Assembly (NCBI RefSeq): GCF_001673635.1
Contig: NZ_LZMH01000057.1
Span: forward strand, 1 to 64,000
Length of the DNA stretch: 64,000 bases
Reading direction: 5' to 3'
DNA from: Mycobacterium asiaticum
GTDB taxonomy: Bacteria; Actinomycetota; Actinomycetes; Mycobacteriales; Mycobacteriaceae
The translations under genes and the position numbers were made by a program. Under the pieces are notes generated by a model. That model did no database searches, was not told the DNA's origin, and saw only the letters and a program-made list of their open reading frames with translations. The first letter of the stretch is position 1. Each line of letters starts with the position of its first letter. Below are positions 35,413 to 44,242 of the stretch, piece after piece.

Positions 35413-36584
35413 TAAGGTAGACGGTCGGTCTGCTCCCCGGGCAGGGCCCGCACGGTCGACGGCAAACCGTAGAGGGCCGTCGCGTTCCCGCGCATGATTC
35501 GTTCCCGCTGGTCGCGGGGGAACCGGTTGATCGCATACTCCGGGGCGTCGTAACTCCAGTGCGGGTAGTCGGTCGAGAACATCAGGTTGTCGCCGAGGTC
35601 CATCATTTCGAGGTAGTCGCGGAACTGGACCGTGTCGGCGTCCTCGAGTGGCTGAGTGGTGAATCGCACGTGTTCGCGCACATACTCCGACGGCGGCCGC
35701 CGCACGTGCGGCAGGTCGCCGCGACGCGCCGCCCAGATCCGGTCCATCCGGGACATCACCGGCATCGCCCAGGTGAACCCGCCCTCGATGAACACCACCC
35801 GCAACTCCGGATGGCGGTCGAAGGCCCCGTCGAACACCAGGCTCATCAGATGGGACACGTACAACAGCGGCCAGGACGCGAAAAAGTCGTGCCAGTGCGC
35901 GGGGTTACCCACCGGGTAGAGCGGGATCAGTTCAAACGGCGTCTGCCCCATCAGATGGGTGGCCACCGGCAGTCCGTTGCGCGCCGCCGCCTCGTAGAGT
36001 GGATCGAAATGCGGGCTCCCGAAAGGGATTCCGCGCGTCTGCGGAGTGATGAGCACCTGGGACATGTAAGGGTGACCGGCCCAGCGCTCGATCTCGCGGG
36101 CGGCCTGCCCGGGCGTCTGTGCGCTGACGCTGATCGAACCGCGCCAGCGGCCGTGCGCGTTGTGCTTGTCCAGCCAGACGTCGGCGAGCCAGTCGTTGTA
36201 CGTCGACTTCAACACGTGCTCGGCCTGCGGCAAGTGCGCGTCGCACATCGGCTCCAGCGAGGCGATGCTGACCCCGGCCTCGACGAGCAATTGCTGAGCA
36301 GCGAAATCCGGATCACTGCCCGCCACACCGCCGTTGGGTGGATGGGCGTCCATTCGTAACGACATCGTCTTGTACGAGTCCGGGGTGTCGTAGAAGTGCG
36401 GCACCGGGCTGACCGCATTGCCGGTCGGCCAGATCTTGTCCACCCATTCCGGCGGTGCGTAGGACTTGAGCACCTCGGCGGAGACAGGCAGCGGATGCAC
36501 ATCGGTGTCGACAACCGTGACCGCGATTTCCTTTGCGCCATCCGGCCTTCCCTGCTGCGGGTCGAGCCGTTCCATGACCGTCAT
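35412..36584 (-). CDS. Amidohydrolase_2-family protein, intact metal motifs
   Basis: 390 residues. Metal motif VDTDVHP with His30, central MCDAHLPQAEHVL and THLMGQ, and the C-terminal STDYPHWS carrying the catalytic Asp. GAAGGAAG precedes ATG 36584, and ATGA overlaps the upstream gene stop. Its direct neighbour at 36581-37651 is a related protein in which both key positions are changed, so this is probably the active partner of a heteromer. Likely reaction: decarboxylation or hydrolysis of a cyclic acid. Confidence 0.9.
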   Translation of the reverse strand: MTVMERLDPQQGRPDGAKEIAVTVVDTDVHPLPVSAEVLKSYAPPEWVDKIWPTGNAVSPVPHFYDTPDSYKTMSLRMDAHPPNGGVAGSDPDFAAQQLLVEAGVSIASLEPMCDAHLPQAEHVLKSTYNDWLADVWLDKHNAHGRWRGSISVSAQTPGQAAREIERWAGHPYMSQVLITPQTRGIPFGSPHFDPLYEAAARNGLPVATHLMGQTPFELIPLYPVGNPAHWHDFFASWPLLYVSHLMSLVFDGAFDRHPELRVVFIEGGFTWAMPVMSRMDRIWAARRGDLPHVRRPPSEYVREHVRFTTQPLEDADTVQFRDYLEMMDLGDNLMFSTDYPHWSYDAPEYAINRFPRDQRERIMRGNATALYGLPSTVRALPGEQTDRLP

Positions 36585-37651
36585 GGCGCACTTCCTTCGC
36601 TCACCGTCAATCCATAAAGCTCGCTGGCGTTGCGCCACAACACCTTTGTCCGCTGCTCGGTGTCCATGCCGTCCACCGTGTCCGCCGCGGAAGCCGCCGA
36701 CCAGTGCGGGTAGCTCGAGCCGTACATCACCAGATCGGCCTTGCCGGAGAAATCGAACCACCCGGGAACGTCTCCGGCATCGACGGGGCCGTCGAAAGCC
36801 GAAGAACAGAACCGGACATGGCCGGGCAGAAACTCGCTGGGATAGCGGTCCACCCAGGGTGTCTGATCGCGCATCGACAGCCAGAACGTGTCCAGCCGCC
36901 ACATCAGCGGGGTCAAGATGTCGTACCCGCCATCGGCGAAGACGAATTTCAGTCCCGGATGCCGGCCGAAGACACCTTCGACGATCAGGGTGGCCAGGTG
37001 CACGAAGTAGTTCAGCGGCATGAACGCCGCGTAGCCGGGGTAGGTGTGCGCATGTCCGGCGAACGTGGGCGGATGATCCACGCCGTTGCCGCCGTTGATA
37101 TGCACCGCAACCGGCAGCCCGTGCGCGGCCGCGGCCTCCCAAATGGGCTCGAACACCGGCTTGCCGTACGGCTCGCGGGACTGCATCGGCACCCCGACCT
37201 GAACGAGCTTGGGATGATCGGCGAGACGCTCGATCTCGGCGACCGCGCCCTTGGGATCCTCCGGATTCACCCGGATGGTGCCCAGGAAGCGGTCGCTGGT
37301 GTCCGGTTCCAGCCAGCGGTCCAGCAGCCAGTCGTTGACCGCGGCGCAAATCCGGCTGTTGAGCAGGTAGTCGGCGATGTTGCCCCGGGTCAGCGGGTTC
37401 AGGATCGCGTAGCTCGCGCCGTTCTCCTCGAACAGGTGCCGGCTGACGGTCTCGGGGTCCGATCCTGGGTAACCGTCGCCGTACAGGTCGGCGCGATAGT
37501 CCCCTCCGGGCGCCTGGTACCACTGCTGTTCGACGTCGGGGATGGAACGCAGCTGGTGGGCGGCGGGGAGATAGCGCCGGATTTCGGCGTTGTACCGAAA
37601 GTGCGGTTGCACATTCGTATCTATGAAGGTGTCTATCAACGGCTGGTTCAT
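36581..37651 (-). CDS. Amidohydrolase_2-like protein lacking key metal residues (possible non-catalytic partner)
   Basis: 356 residues with the family fold (CDNS-type start FIDTNVQPHF; HPKLVQVGVPMQ; VAVHINGG; GKADLVMYGSSYPHWS). Compared with its neighbour, the first metal motif D-T-D-V-H is D-T-N-V-Q (Gln15) and the catalytic Asp of TDYPHW is Ser (Ser313). These changes suggest loss of metal binding and catalysis. The gene overlaps those on both sides by 4 nt (ATGA), so the two amidohydrolases are made in equal amounts. Confidence 0.88.
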   Translation of the reverse strand: MNQPLIDTFIDTNVQPHFRYNAEIRRYLPAAHQLRSIPDVEQQWYQAPGGDYRADLYGDGYPGSDPETVSRHLFEENGASYAILNPLTRGNIADYLLNSRICAAVNDWLLDRWLEPDTSDRFLGTIRVNPEDPKGAVAEIERLADHPKLVQVGVPMQSREPYGKPVFEPIWEAAAAHGLPVAVHINGGNGVDHPPTFAGHAHTYPGYAAFMPLNYFVHLATLIVEGVFGRHPGLKFVFADGGYDILTPLMWRLDTFWLSMRDQTPWVDRYPSEFLPGHVRFCSSAFDGPVDAGDVPGWFDFSGKADLVMYGSSYPHWSAASAADTVDGMDTEQRTKVLWRNASELYGLTVSEGSAP

Positions 37652-38007
37652 GCGGTCACATACACTTCCCCGTCGGCGACTTCGACCCGATAGGTGCGCA
37701 CGCGCCGACTCGGATCGGCCACGTTCTGACCCGTGGTGATGTCGAATTCCCAGTTGTGCCAGGGACATCGGACGATCTGCCCCTCACGAACGCGGCGCAG
37801 CCCGTCCGGTTCACCGGGTGCGGATTCGTTGGTGCCACCGACTGGGCCCAGACACAGCGGCGCGCCCTCGTGCGAGCAGTAGTTCACGATGGCGTACAGC
37901 GAACCGCGCACGTTGTACACGCCCACTCCGAATTTTCCGGCGTCGAGAAGTCTCATCGTGCCCGGCGGCAATTCATCGAGCGAACACACGAACCGGCGGA
38001 GCATCAC
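37648..38007 (-). CDS. Rieske [2Fe-2S] ferredoxin
   Basis: 119 residues, one Rieske domain with ligands in YCSHEGAPLC (Cys-x-His) and CPWHNWEFD (Cys-x-x-His). Such small Rieske proteins pass electrons to oxygenases or serve as subunits. It heads an operon with two amidohydrolases and a hydrolase-fold protein. GTG 38007 or ATG 38004 are possible starts; AGGCGG lies upstream. It diverges from the P450 at 38136 across a 128-bp region with two palindromes. Confidence 0.9.
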   Translation of the reverse strand: MMLRRFVCSLDELPPGTMRLLDAGKFGVGVYNVRGSLYAIVNYCSHEGAPLCLGPVGGTNESAPGEPDGLRRVREGQIVRCPWHNWEFDITTGQNVADPSRRVRTYRVEVADGEVYVTA

Positions 38008-38040
38008 CGATCACCGCCTCTCGCCCGCGTCCGTTGGCTC

Positions 38041-38053
38041 CCTAGTGGCTAGG
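38041..38053. promoter_or_regulatory. Palindrome CCTAG-TGG-CTAGG in divergent promoter
   Basis: A perfect 5-bp inverted repeat with 3-bp spacer lies between the divergent Rieske ferredoxin and P450 genes. It is a candidate operator and also contains two copies of the rare word CTAG. Confidence 0.4.
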
Positions 38054-38055
38054 TT

Positions 38056-38075
38056 GCTATTTATATTATGATAGC
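38056..38075. promoter_or_regulatory. Inverted repeat GCTAT-N10-ATAGC in AT-rich promoter
   Basis: The arms flank TTATATTATG, the most AT-rich stretch of the region, so this may be a promoter core with a regulator site. It lies 61 bp before the P450 start. Confidence 0.45.
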
Positions 38076-38135
38076 GACATTCACCTTTCCGGCCCGCCCG
38101 CGCGGGCGAAATCGGTCGCTCAGGGAGGAGCGCGT

Positions 38136-39371
38136 ATGACGCTCAGCACCGACCATCAGGATCTCGAGGGCGAGCCCATCGAGCTTGACTACACCGGCGA
38201 GACCAGTCCGTATCCGTTCTTCAAGCAGATGCGGCGCATCGACCCCGTGTGGCATGGCTCGTTCATGGATGCCGAGCTGATGCCGGAGGAATTGCGACCG
38301 AGCGACGAGTGGGTGCTGTTCAACTACGATGCGGTGTTTCAAGGCTTCCGGGACGACCGCATCTTCACCTCCGCCAGCTATGACAACACCATCGGACTGG
38401 TGATGGGCCACACCATCCTGGCGATGGGCGGCAAGGAGCACCACGATCACCGCAGCCTGGTGGCCAAGGCGTTCCGGGCCACCGCACTGGAACGCTGGGA
38501 ACCCTCGGTGATCGGACCGGTCTGCGACCGGTTGATCGACGAGATCAAGAACGAGGGTCACGCCGACTTGGTGAAGGCGCTGACGTTCGAGTTCCCCACC
38601 CGCATCATCTCCGAGCTGCTCGGACTGCCCCGGGAAGACCTCGATCTGTTCCGTCGGCTGTCACTCGACCTGATCTCGATACCGACCGACATCATGGCCG
38701 GACTGACCGCCGCCACGGAGTTGCACGGGTATTTCCTCGACCAGGTGGAGCAACGCCGCCGTAAGCCCACCGACGACATCATCGGCGACTTGTGTACCGC
38801 CGAGATCGACGGCGAGAGACTCACCGACGAGGCCATCATCGCCTTCCTGCGCCTACTGTTGCCCGCCGGGCTGGAAACCACCTACCGGTCTTCGGGCAAC
38901 TTGTTGTATCTGCTCCTGACGCACCCCGAGCAGTTGGAGATGGTGCGCCGCGACCGGTCGTTGATACCGGTTGCGATCGAGGAGGGCCTGCGCGTGGAGA
39001 CTCCGCTGACCATGGTCATGCGGACCACGACGACGGAAATCGAGATGGGCGGCAAGACGATTCCGGCCGGAGCCCAGGTCGATATGTGCATGGGATCGGC
39101 CAACCGCGACGAAACGCGTTGGCCCGACGCGGACCGGTTCGACATCCTTCGGCCCCGGCAGGCGCATATCGCATTTGCCGGCGGCATCCACATGTGCCTG
39201 GGCATGCACCTGGCGCGGATGGAGACGCGGGTCATGCTGAACAGCCTGTTGGACCGGCTCGACAATCTGGCGTTCGCTCCCGACGACGGGACCGGCACGG
39301 AGTCCAAGATCGTCGGGCTGATCTTCCGCTCCCCCAACAAGCTTCCCGTCACGTTCCGCCCGGCAGCATGA
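38136..39371 (+). CDS. Cytochrome P450
   Basis: 411 residues. Visible: helix-K E-x-x-R in EEGLRVETP, the heme loop FAGGIHMCLG with its Cys ligand, and LPAGLETTYRSS as the I-helix region (A/G-x-E-T-T). GGGAGGAG precedes ATG 38136. The stop overlaps the alcohol dehydrogenase start (ATGA), so hydroxylation followed by oxidation of the new alcohol is a likely two-step pathway. The redox partner could be the Rieske protein across the divergent promoter, but that is inference. Confidence 0.95.
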   Translation: MTLSTDHQDLEGEPIELDYTGETSPYPFFKQMRRIDPVWHGSFMDAELMPEELRPSDEWVLFNYDAVFQGFRDDRIFTSASYDNTIGLVMGHTILAMGGKEHHDHRSLVAKAFRATALERWEPSVIGPVCDRLIDEIKNEGHADLVKALTFEFPTRIISELLGLPREDLDLFRRLSLDLISIPTDIMAGLTAATELHGYFLDQVEQRRRKPTDDIIGDLCTAEIDGERLTDEAIIAFLRLLLPAGLETTYRSSGNLLYLLLTHPEQLEMVRRDRSLIPVAIEEGLRVETPLTMVMRTTTTEIEMGGKTIPAGAQVDMCMGSANRDETRWPDADRFDILRPRQAHIAFAGGIHMCLGMHLARMETRVMLNSLLDRLDNLAFAPDDGTGTESKIVGLIFRSPNKLPVTFRPAA

Positions 39372-40525
39372 AAAGCCGGGCGGCCATCCTGCACGGTATC
39401 GGCGGACCGTGGTCGGTCGAAGATTTCGAGCTGGATCCGCCGCGCGCCGGTGAAGTTCTCGTCGAGATGGCCGCTGCCGGGCTGTGCCACTCCGACGATC
39501 ACATTCTCAAGGGCGACATGTCAGCGCCCAACGAGGTGATGCAGGCGCTTGGTCTGCCCAGCATGTTTCCGATGATCGGTGGACACGAGGGCTCCGGGGT
39601 GGTCCGCGAAATAGGGCCCGGCGTAACCGATTTCGTGCCCGGTGACCATGTGGTGATGTCGTTCGTCGCAGTGTGCGGCCAGTGCCGCTGGTGCGCCTCG
39701 GGCATGGAATACCTGTGCGACACCGGCATGGGCACCATGGTCCCGGGTATGCCCACCGACGGGACCTTCCGGCATCACACCTCCGCCGGCAAGCCGCTCG
39801 GCCATCTGGCCAAGGTCGGCGCGTTCGCCAGACACACTGTGGCGTCGGTCAATTCGCTGATCAAGATCGAACGCGACATACCATTGGTGCCCGCCGCGTT
39901 GCTGTCCTGCGCGATCCCGACCGGTTACGGGTCGGCGGCCAACCGGGCGAACGTGCGCGGCGGCGACACCTTCGTCGTCATCGGCGCCGGCGGAATCGGC
40001 ACCGGTGCCATTCAGGGCGCCCGGATCAACGGGGCCGCGCAGATCATCGCGGTGGATCCGGTTGAGTTCAAACAAAAGTCGGCGCTGGGCTTCGGCGCGA
40101 CCCACAGCGTCGCGTCGACGGCGGAGGCCCTGGATCTGGTCCGTGGCCTCACCTACGGCGTGATGGCGGACTCGGTGGTGGTTTCGCCGTCCCTGATCAC
40201 CGCGGATGACGTGCGCGACGCCGTGCAGCTGACGCGAAAGGGCGGGACGTGCGTGCTGACCGGCATGACGTCACAGCTGACCCATTCGGTCAACCTCAAC
40301 CTGCAGGACTTCATCCTGTCCAACAAGACGTTGGCGGGCACCATCTTCGGCTCGTGCAACGGCAAGGCCGACATCGCGCGGCTGGCGCGGCTCTACCAGA
40401 CCGGCCAGCTCCAACTGGACGAGATGATCACCCGGCGTTACCGCTTGGACGAGATCAACGATGCCTACGCCGACCTGCTCAACGGCGAAATCATCAGGGG
40501 CATAATCGACTACAGTATTGACTAG
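39368..40525 (+). CDS. Zinc-dependent alcohol dehydrogenase, NDMA-dependent (mycofactocin-type) family
   Basis: 385 residues. Catalytic zinc ligands in LCHSDDH and GGHEGSG, structural zinc cysteines in VCGQCRWCASGMEYLC, and a nucleotide motif IGAGGIGTGAIQGA. The C-terminal signatures (NLNLQDFILSNKTLAGTIFGSCN, GEIIRGIIDY) match the NDMA-dependent group, which holds NAD(H) tightly and in mycobacteria uses mycofactocin. It overlaps the P450 by 4 nt. Probable role: oxidising the alcohol made by the P450. Its stop shares CTAG with the converging SDR gene. Confidence 0.92.
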   Translation: MKSRAAILHGIGGPWSVEDFELDPPRAGEVLVEMAAAGLCHSDDHILKGDMSAPNEVMQALGLPSMFPMIGGHEGSGVVREIGPGVTDFVPGDHVVMSFVAVCGQCRWCASGMEYLCDTGMGTMVPGMPTDGTFRHHTSAGKPLGHLAKVGAFARHTVASVNSLIKIERDIPLVPAALLSCAIPTGYGSAANRANVRGGDTFVVIGAGGIGTGAIQGARINGAAQIIAVDPVEFKQKSALGFGATHSVASTAEALDLVRGLTYGVMADSVVVSPSLITADDVRDAVQLTRKGGTCVLTGMTSQLTHSVNLNLQDFILSNKTLAGTIFGSCNGKADIARLARLYQTGQLQLDEMITRRYRLDEINDAYADLLNGEIIRGIIDYSID

Positions 40526-41304
40526 CCCTCACGGGCCTGTTGCTTCTGTTTGTGGATCTCTTGCAGCTTCTTCAGCCTCATCAGCTTTTCGACCTGCCCG
40601 TAAGCGTCGATCGGGCTGTGCAGAGAAAGCCCCCCGTCGGCGTGCAGCACCTGCCCAGTCACCCAGGACATGTCGAGGACACCGACGATGGCCTCCGCCA
40701 CGTCGCCGGGCTCGCCAAGCCGTCGCAGCGCGGTGCGTTTGGACATGCCCTCGACCCAGGCGGGCCAGCGTTCGGCGTCGGGCAGCATCGGCGTGCGGGT
40801 GACGCCCGGTCCGACCGCGTTGACCCGGATGCCGTGCACGCCCCATTCCACGGCCGCCACCTTGACCAGCATGTCCAGGCCGGCCTTCGATACGCAGTAG
40901 GCGCCCATGTCCCGGTCCGCCAGGGTGCCGCTGATGCTCGAGACCACCACGATGGAGCCTTCCAGCTCGGCGTCGATCATGGCCTGGGCGGCCGCGCGGA
41001 TCGTGAACCAGGTTCCGGTCAGGTTGACCGCCAAGACCTTTTCCCAGTCCGCGGGTTCGATCTTCAGTAGCAGACCGGAGGATCCGATGCCGGCGCTGGT
41101 GACGACCCGGGTGGGCACTCCGTGCTCCCGGACGGTCTGTTCCATCGCCGCCGACACCGCGTCGAAATCGCTGACATCGCAATCGATGTCGCCGCCGGAG
41201 AGGTCCCATACCACCACATCGTGGCCGGCATCGCGCAGCAGGTTGGCGGTTTCACGTCCGATGCCGGATCCCCCTCCGGTCACCAGCGCGGTCTCCGGAC
41301 TCAT
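40522..41304 (-). CDS. Short-chain dehydrogenase/reductase
   Basis: 260 residues. NAD(P) motif TGGGSGIG near residues 9-16, catalytic Ser in SSISG and Y-x-x-x-K in YCVSK, and NAVGPGVTRTPM after the active site. A charged C-terminal tail (KLMRLKKLQEIHKQKQQ) is unusual for SDRs. Probably oxidises a hydroxyl of the compound handled by the adjoining P450/ADH operon. It converges on the ADH, sharing the palindromic CTAG as both stop codons. Confidence 0.92.
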   Translation of the reverse strand: MSPETALVTGGGSGIGRETANLLRDAGHDVVVWDLSGGDIDCDVSDFDAVSAAMEQTVREHGVPTRVVTSAGIGSSGLLLKIEPADWEKVLAVNLTGTWFTIRAAAQAMIDAELEGSIVVVSSISGTLADRDMGAYCVSKAGLDMLVKVAAVEWGVHGIRVNAVGPGVTRTPMLPDAERWPAWVEGMSKRTALRRLGEPGDVAEAIVGVLDMSWVTGQVLHADGGLSLHSPIDAYGQVEKLMRLKKLQEIHKQKQQAREG

Positions 41305-41434
41305 GCCGCGCACCCGATCGGCTCGACCGGGACGCCGTCGGCGAAGCCCATTAGCGACCGTTGCCGATCTGCGGTACAGCTCGCAGCGTGATGAACACCT
41401 AGCACGAATTCCCCTTCCGGTACTGGGTCCAGTA

Positions 41435-41896
41435 TTACCGCCTCGGCGGGGACAGCCGGGTAGCGACCCCAATGCGGTTCCATGCGTTGATGGCGATTGC
41501 CATCGCAATCACCTGGCCGAGTTCGCGGTCGGAGAACACGTTGGCCGCACGGCTGTACACCTCGTCGGACACGTGGCCGCGACCGGTCAGCTCGGTGATC
41601 GCTTCGGTCAGCGCCAGCGCCGCCTGTTCCCGGTCGGTATAGAGGTCGCCGACTTCCTCCCAAGCGGGCAGCAACGTCAACTTCTGTTCGTTCATGCCTA
41701 GCTTGCGTGCGTCGTGGGTGTGCATGTCGATGCAGTAAGCGCAATGGTTCATCTGGGAGGCGCGGATCTTGATCAGCTCAGCCAGTTCCGGGTCGATGTC
41801 CTTGGCGACCGCATTCTGCAGGGCCAGCATCGCTTCGTACAGCTCGGGCGATACCCGGTACAGCTTGATGCGGTTGTGTTCGAGTGTGTTCGTCAT
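41435..41896 (-). CDS. Carboxymuconolactone decarboxylase/AhpD-like protein
   Basis: 153 residues, all-helical CMD/AhpD fold. The redox motif HCAYCIDMH has the C-x-x-C and downstream His of AhpD-like peroxidases. Probable role: peroxide or thiol redox protection. It diverges from the MocR-type regulator with 48 bp between starts, so that regulator may control it. Confidence 0.9.
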   Translation of the reverse strand: MTNTLEHNRIKLYRVSPELYEAMLALQNAVAKDIDPELAELIKIRASQMNHCAYCIDMHTHDARKLGMNEQKLTLLPAWEEVGDLYTDREQAALALTEAITELTGRGHVSDEVYSRAANVFSDRELGQVIAMAIAINAWNRIGVATRLSPPRR

Positions 41897-41944
41897 ATTT
41901 CGATAGTAGGGTGGAAATACCCACGCTTATGGTGCAATTACTGC

Positions 41945-43363
41945 ATGACTTCATGGGCTAATTCCGGCAGTCGCGATTTGCACCTGGACCTGAGTTCGGT
42001 GGTCCGACCCGGTGCCCGCGGCGTCCGCGAGCTGCTGACCACCGCGTTGCGCGACGCCGTTCGATCCGGCCGGTTAGCCGTGGGTACGACATTGCCTCCC
42101 GCGCGCAGCCTGGCCGCCGACCTGGGTCTGGCGCGCAACACCGTGGCCGAGGCGTATGCGGCGTTGGTCGCGGAGGGCTGGCTGGCATCGCGGCAGGGCT
42201 CGGGTACCTGGGTGGTCAACGGCGGCAACCGATCTCCGACGGTGCAACCGCGCGGCACGGCGGGCGCGCCCAGACACAACCTCCTTCCGGGTTCACCCGA
42301 CGTATCCGCCTTCCCTCGCAGTCGGTGGTTGGCCTCGGTGCGGCGCGCACTGACCTCCGCCCCGAATGCCGCCCTGCGCCTGGGTGATCCGCGCGGGCGG
42401 CCCGAGCTGCGCGAGGCACTCGCCGAATACCTGGGACGCACACGCGGGGTGCGCGCCTCGCCGGAGTCGATCATGGTCTGCGCCGGCACCCGGCACAGCG
42501 TCGAATTGCTGGCCAAGACATTCGGTGCGGCGCGACCGATCGCCGTCGAAGTCGACGCATTGTTTGTGTTCCGCGAGACGATCGCGTCGGTGGGTGCCGC
42601 TACCGTGCCGATCGGACTCGACCAGCTAGGCGCCCGTGTCGATGACCTGGAGAGACTCGACACACCCGCGGCGCTGATCACCGCCGCACACCAGTATCCC
42701 CATGGCGTGCCGCTGGATCCGGCACGGCGCACCGCGATCATCAGGTGGGCCAGGCGGACGGGTGGTTACGTAATCGAAGACGACTACGACGGCGAGTTCC
42801 GCTACGACCGGCAGCCCATTGGCGCACTGCAGGGTCTTGACCCCGACCGTGTGGTGTACCTCGGTTCGGTCAGCAAGACACTCTCGCCGGCTTTGCGACT
42901 GGGCTGGATGGTGTTGCCCGCTGATCTGCTCGACGCCGTCATTGCCACGGCGGGCGGTGAGCAGTTCTACGTCAACTCAATCGACCAGTTGACGATGGCC
43001 GATTTCATCGTCACCGGCCAGTACGACCGCCACATTCGTCGTATGCGTGCCAGCTACCGGCGCCGGCGCGAGATTCTGGTCGCCGCGCTGTCCGGATTCG
43101 ACGTCGGGATCAGCGGCGTGCCCGCCGGACTGCACCTACTGCTGACCCTGCGCGCCGGGGCCGAACAGACGGTGCTGCGCCGTGCCGCTGAGGCCGGCGT
43201 CGCGTTGGCCGGGTTGGCGCGCCTGCGTCATCCGCTGGCAGCGGCTGACGCGCCGCAGCGCGACGGCGTTGTGATCAACTTCGGCACGCCCGCCGACCAC
43301 GAGTTCGCCGGGGCGGTAGGCGCCATCTGCCATGTACTGCGTGACAGCGGGCTGGCCGGCTAG
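41945..43363 (+). CDS. MocR/PdxR-type regulator (GntR HTH plus aminotransferase domain)
   Basis: 472 residues. An N-terminal winged helix (about 20-90; LPPARSLAADLGLARNTVAEAY) is joined to a fold-type I aminotransferase-like domain (about 120-470) with the PLP lysine in GSVSKTLSPALRLGW and YVIEDDYDGEFRYD. Such proteins sense PLP or related compounds and regulate divergent genes. ATG 41945 is the first codon giving a normal N-terminus. Its stop shares CTAG with the converging SDR gene. Confidence 0.92.
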   Translation: MTSWANSGSRDLHLDLSSVVRPGARGVRELLTTALRDAVRSGRLAVGTTLPPARSLAADLGLARNTVAEAYAALVAEGWLASRQGSGTWVVNGGNRSPTVQPRGTAGAPRHNLLPGSPDVSAFPRSRWLASVRRALTSAPNAALRLGDPRGRPELREALAEYLGRTRGVRASPESIMVCAGTRHSVELLAKTFGAARPIAVEVDALFVFRETIASVGAATVPIGLDQLGARVDDLERLDTPAALITAAHQYPHGVPLDPARRTAIIRWARRTGGYVIEDDYDGEFRYDRQPIGALQGLDPDRVVYLGSVSKTLSPALRLGWMVLPADLLDAVIATAGGEQFYVNSIDQLTMADFIVTGQYDRHIRRMRASYRRRREILVAALSGFDVGISGVPAGLHLLLTLRAGAEQTVLRRAAEAGVALAGLARLRHPLAAADAPQRDGVVINFGTPADHEFAGAVGAICHVLRDSGLAG

Positions 43364-44190
43364 AGAGCCGCCCTGGCCGCCGTGCGTTCCCAGAGCTCGC
43401 CGGCCAGTCGCGGATCGTAGGCCGCGCGGTTGGCCCTGGCGACCTTGTGTTTGGAGTAGTACTCCCCCGGCCGCCAGTCGACACCGGGCGTGCTGGAGGC
43501 AAGCCACACCAATTGTTCGGCACCCTGCTCCGCTGACGCGGTGAACCTGGCGATGACCGGGACGTGGTACTTCATGAAGAGCAGGAACCGCGAACCGGAT
43601 GCCTCGCCGAAATTGGAGTTCACGTAGCCGGGATGGAAGGTTGCGGCGGAGATACCGCTCGCCTGGTAGCGGCGGTGCAGTTCTCTGGTGAAGAGGATGA
43701 TCGCCAATTTGGTGAGCGCATAGGCGAAGCTGGGCCGGCGCCCCTCGGTGTGCTCGAGATCGTCGACTTTGAACCTGGGCACCAGCTTGTGGGAGTTGCT
43801 GGTGGTGTTGACCACCGTGGCGCGGGAGTCGACGAGCACGTCCAGCAATCGCGTGGTCAGCAGGAACGGCGCCAGGTAGTTGACCTGATAGGTCTTCTCC
43901 AGGCCGTCGACCGTGGTCTCCGGCTGCTTGCACATGCCGCCCGCGTTGTTGGCCAGCACATCGATGCGCGGGTATTCGGATTTGATCTTGTCCGCCAGCG
44001 CCTGTACCTGGGCCAGGTCGGCGAAGTCCGCCACGAAATAGTCCGCGCCGATTTCGTTGGCCACCGCGGTCGTCTTGCTCTGCGAGCGACCGACCACGAC
44101 GACGTTTGCACCTTCGCGACTCAGCCGGCGGGCTGCTGCGGCGCCGATGCCATCGCTGGCACCGGTGATGACAATCGTCCTGCGAGTCAT
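43360..44190 (-). CDS. Short-chain dehydrogenase (retinol dehydrogenase-like)
   Basis: 276 residues. TGASDGIG at the cofactor site, NNAGGM, catalytic Ser in TTSNSHKL and Tyr-Lys in YALTKLA. The layout is that of the long-chain alcohol/retinol dehydrogenase group. ATG 44190 is preferred (AAAGGAT 9 nt upstream) over GTG 44211. It lies 52 bp after the P450 at 44243 on the same strand and may act on its product. Confidence 0.9.
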   Translation of the reverse strand: MTRRTIVITGASDGIGAAAARRLSREGANVVVVGRSQSKTTAVANEIGADYFVADFADLAQVQALADKIKSEYPRIDVLANNAGGMCKQPETTVDGLEKTYQVNYLAPFLLTTRLLDVLVDSRATVVNTTSNSHKLVPRFKVDDLEHTEGRRPSFAYALTKLAIILFTRELHRRYQASGISAATFHPGYVNSNFGEASGSRFLLFMKYHVPVIARFTASAEQGAEQLVWLASSTPGVDWRPGEYYSKHKVARANRAAYDPRLAGELWERTAARAAL

Positions 44191-44242
44191 ATCGATGGCA
44201 TCCTTTGACACTGACTGACCGTGGGCAAAAGACAGCTTAGAC

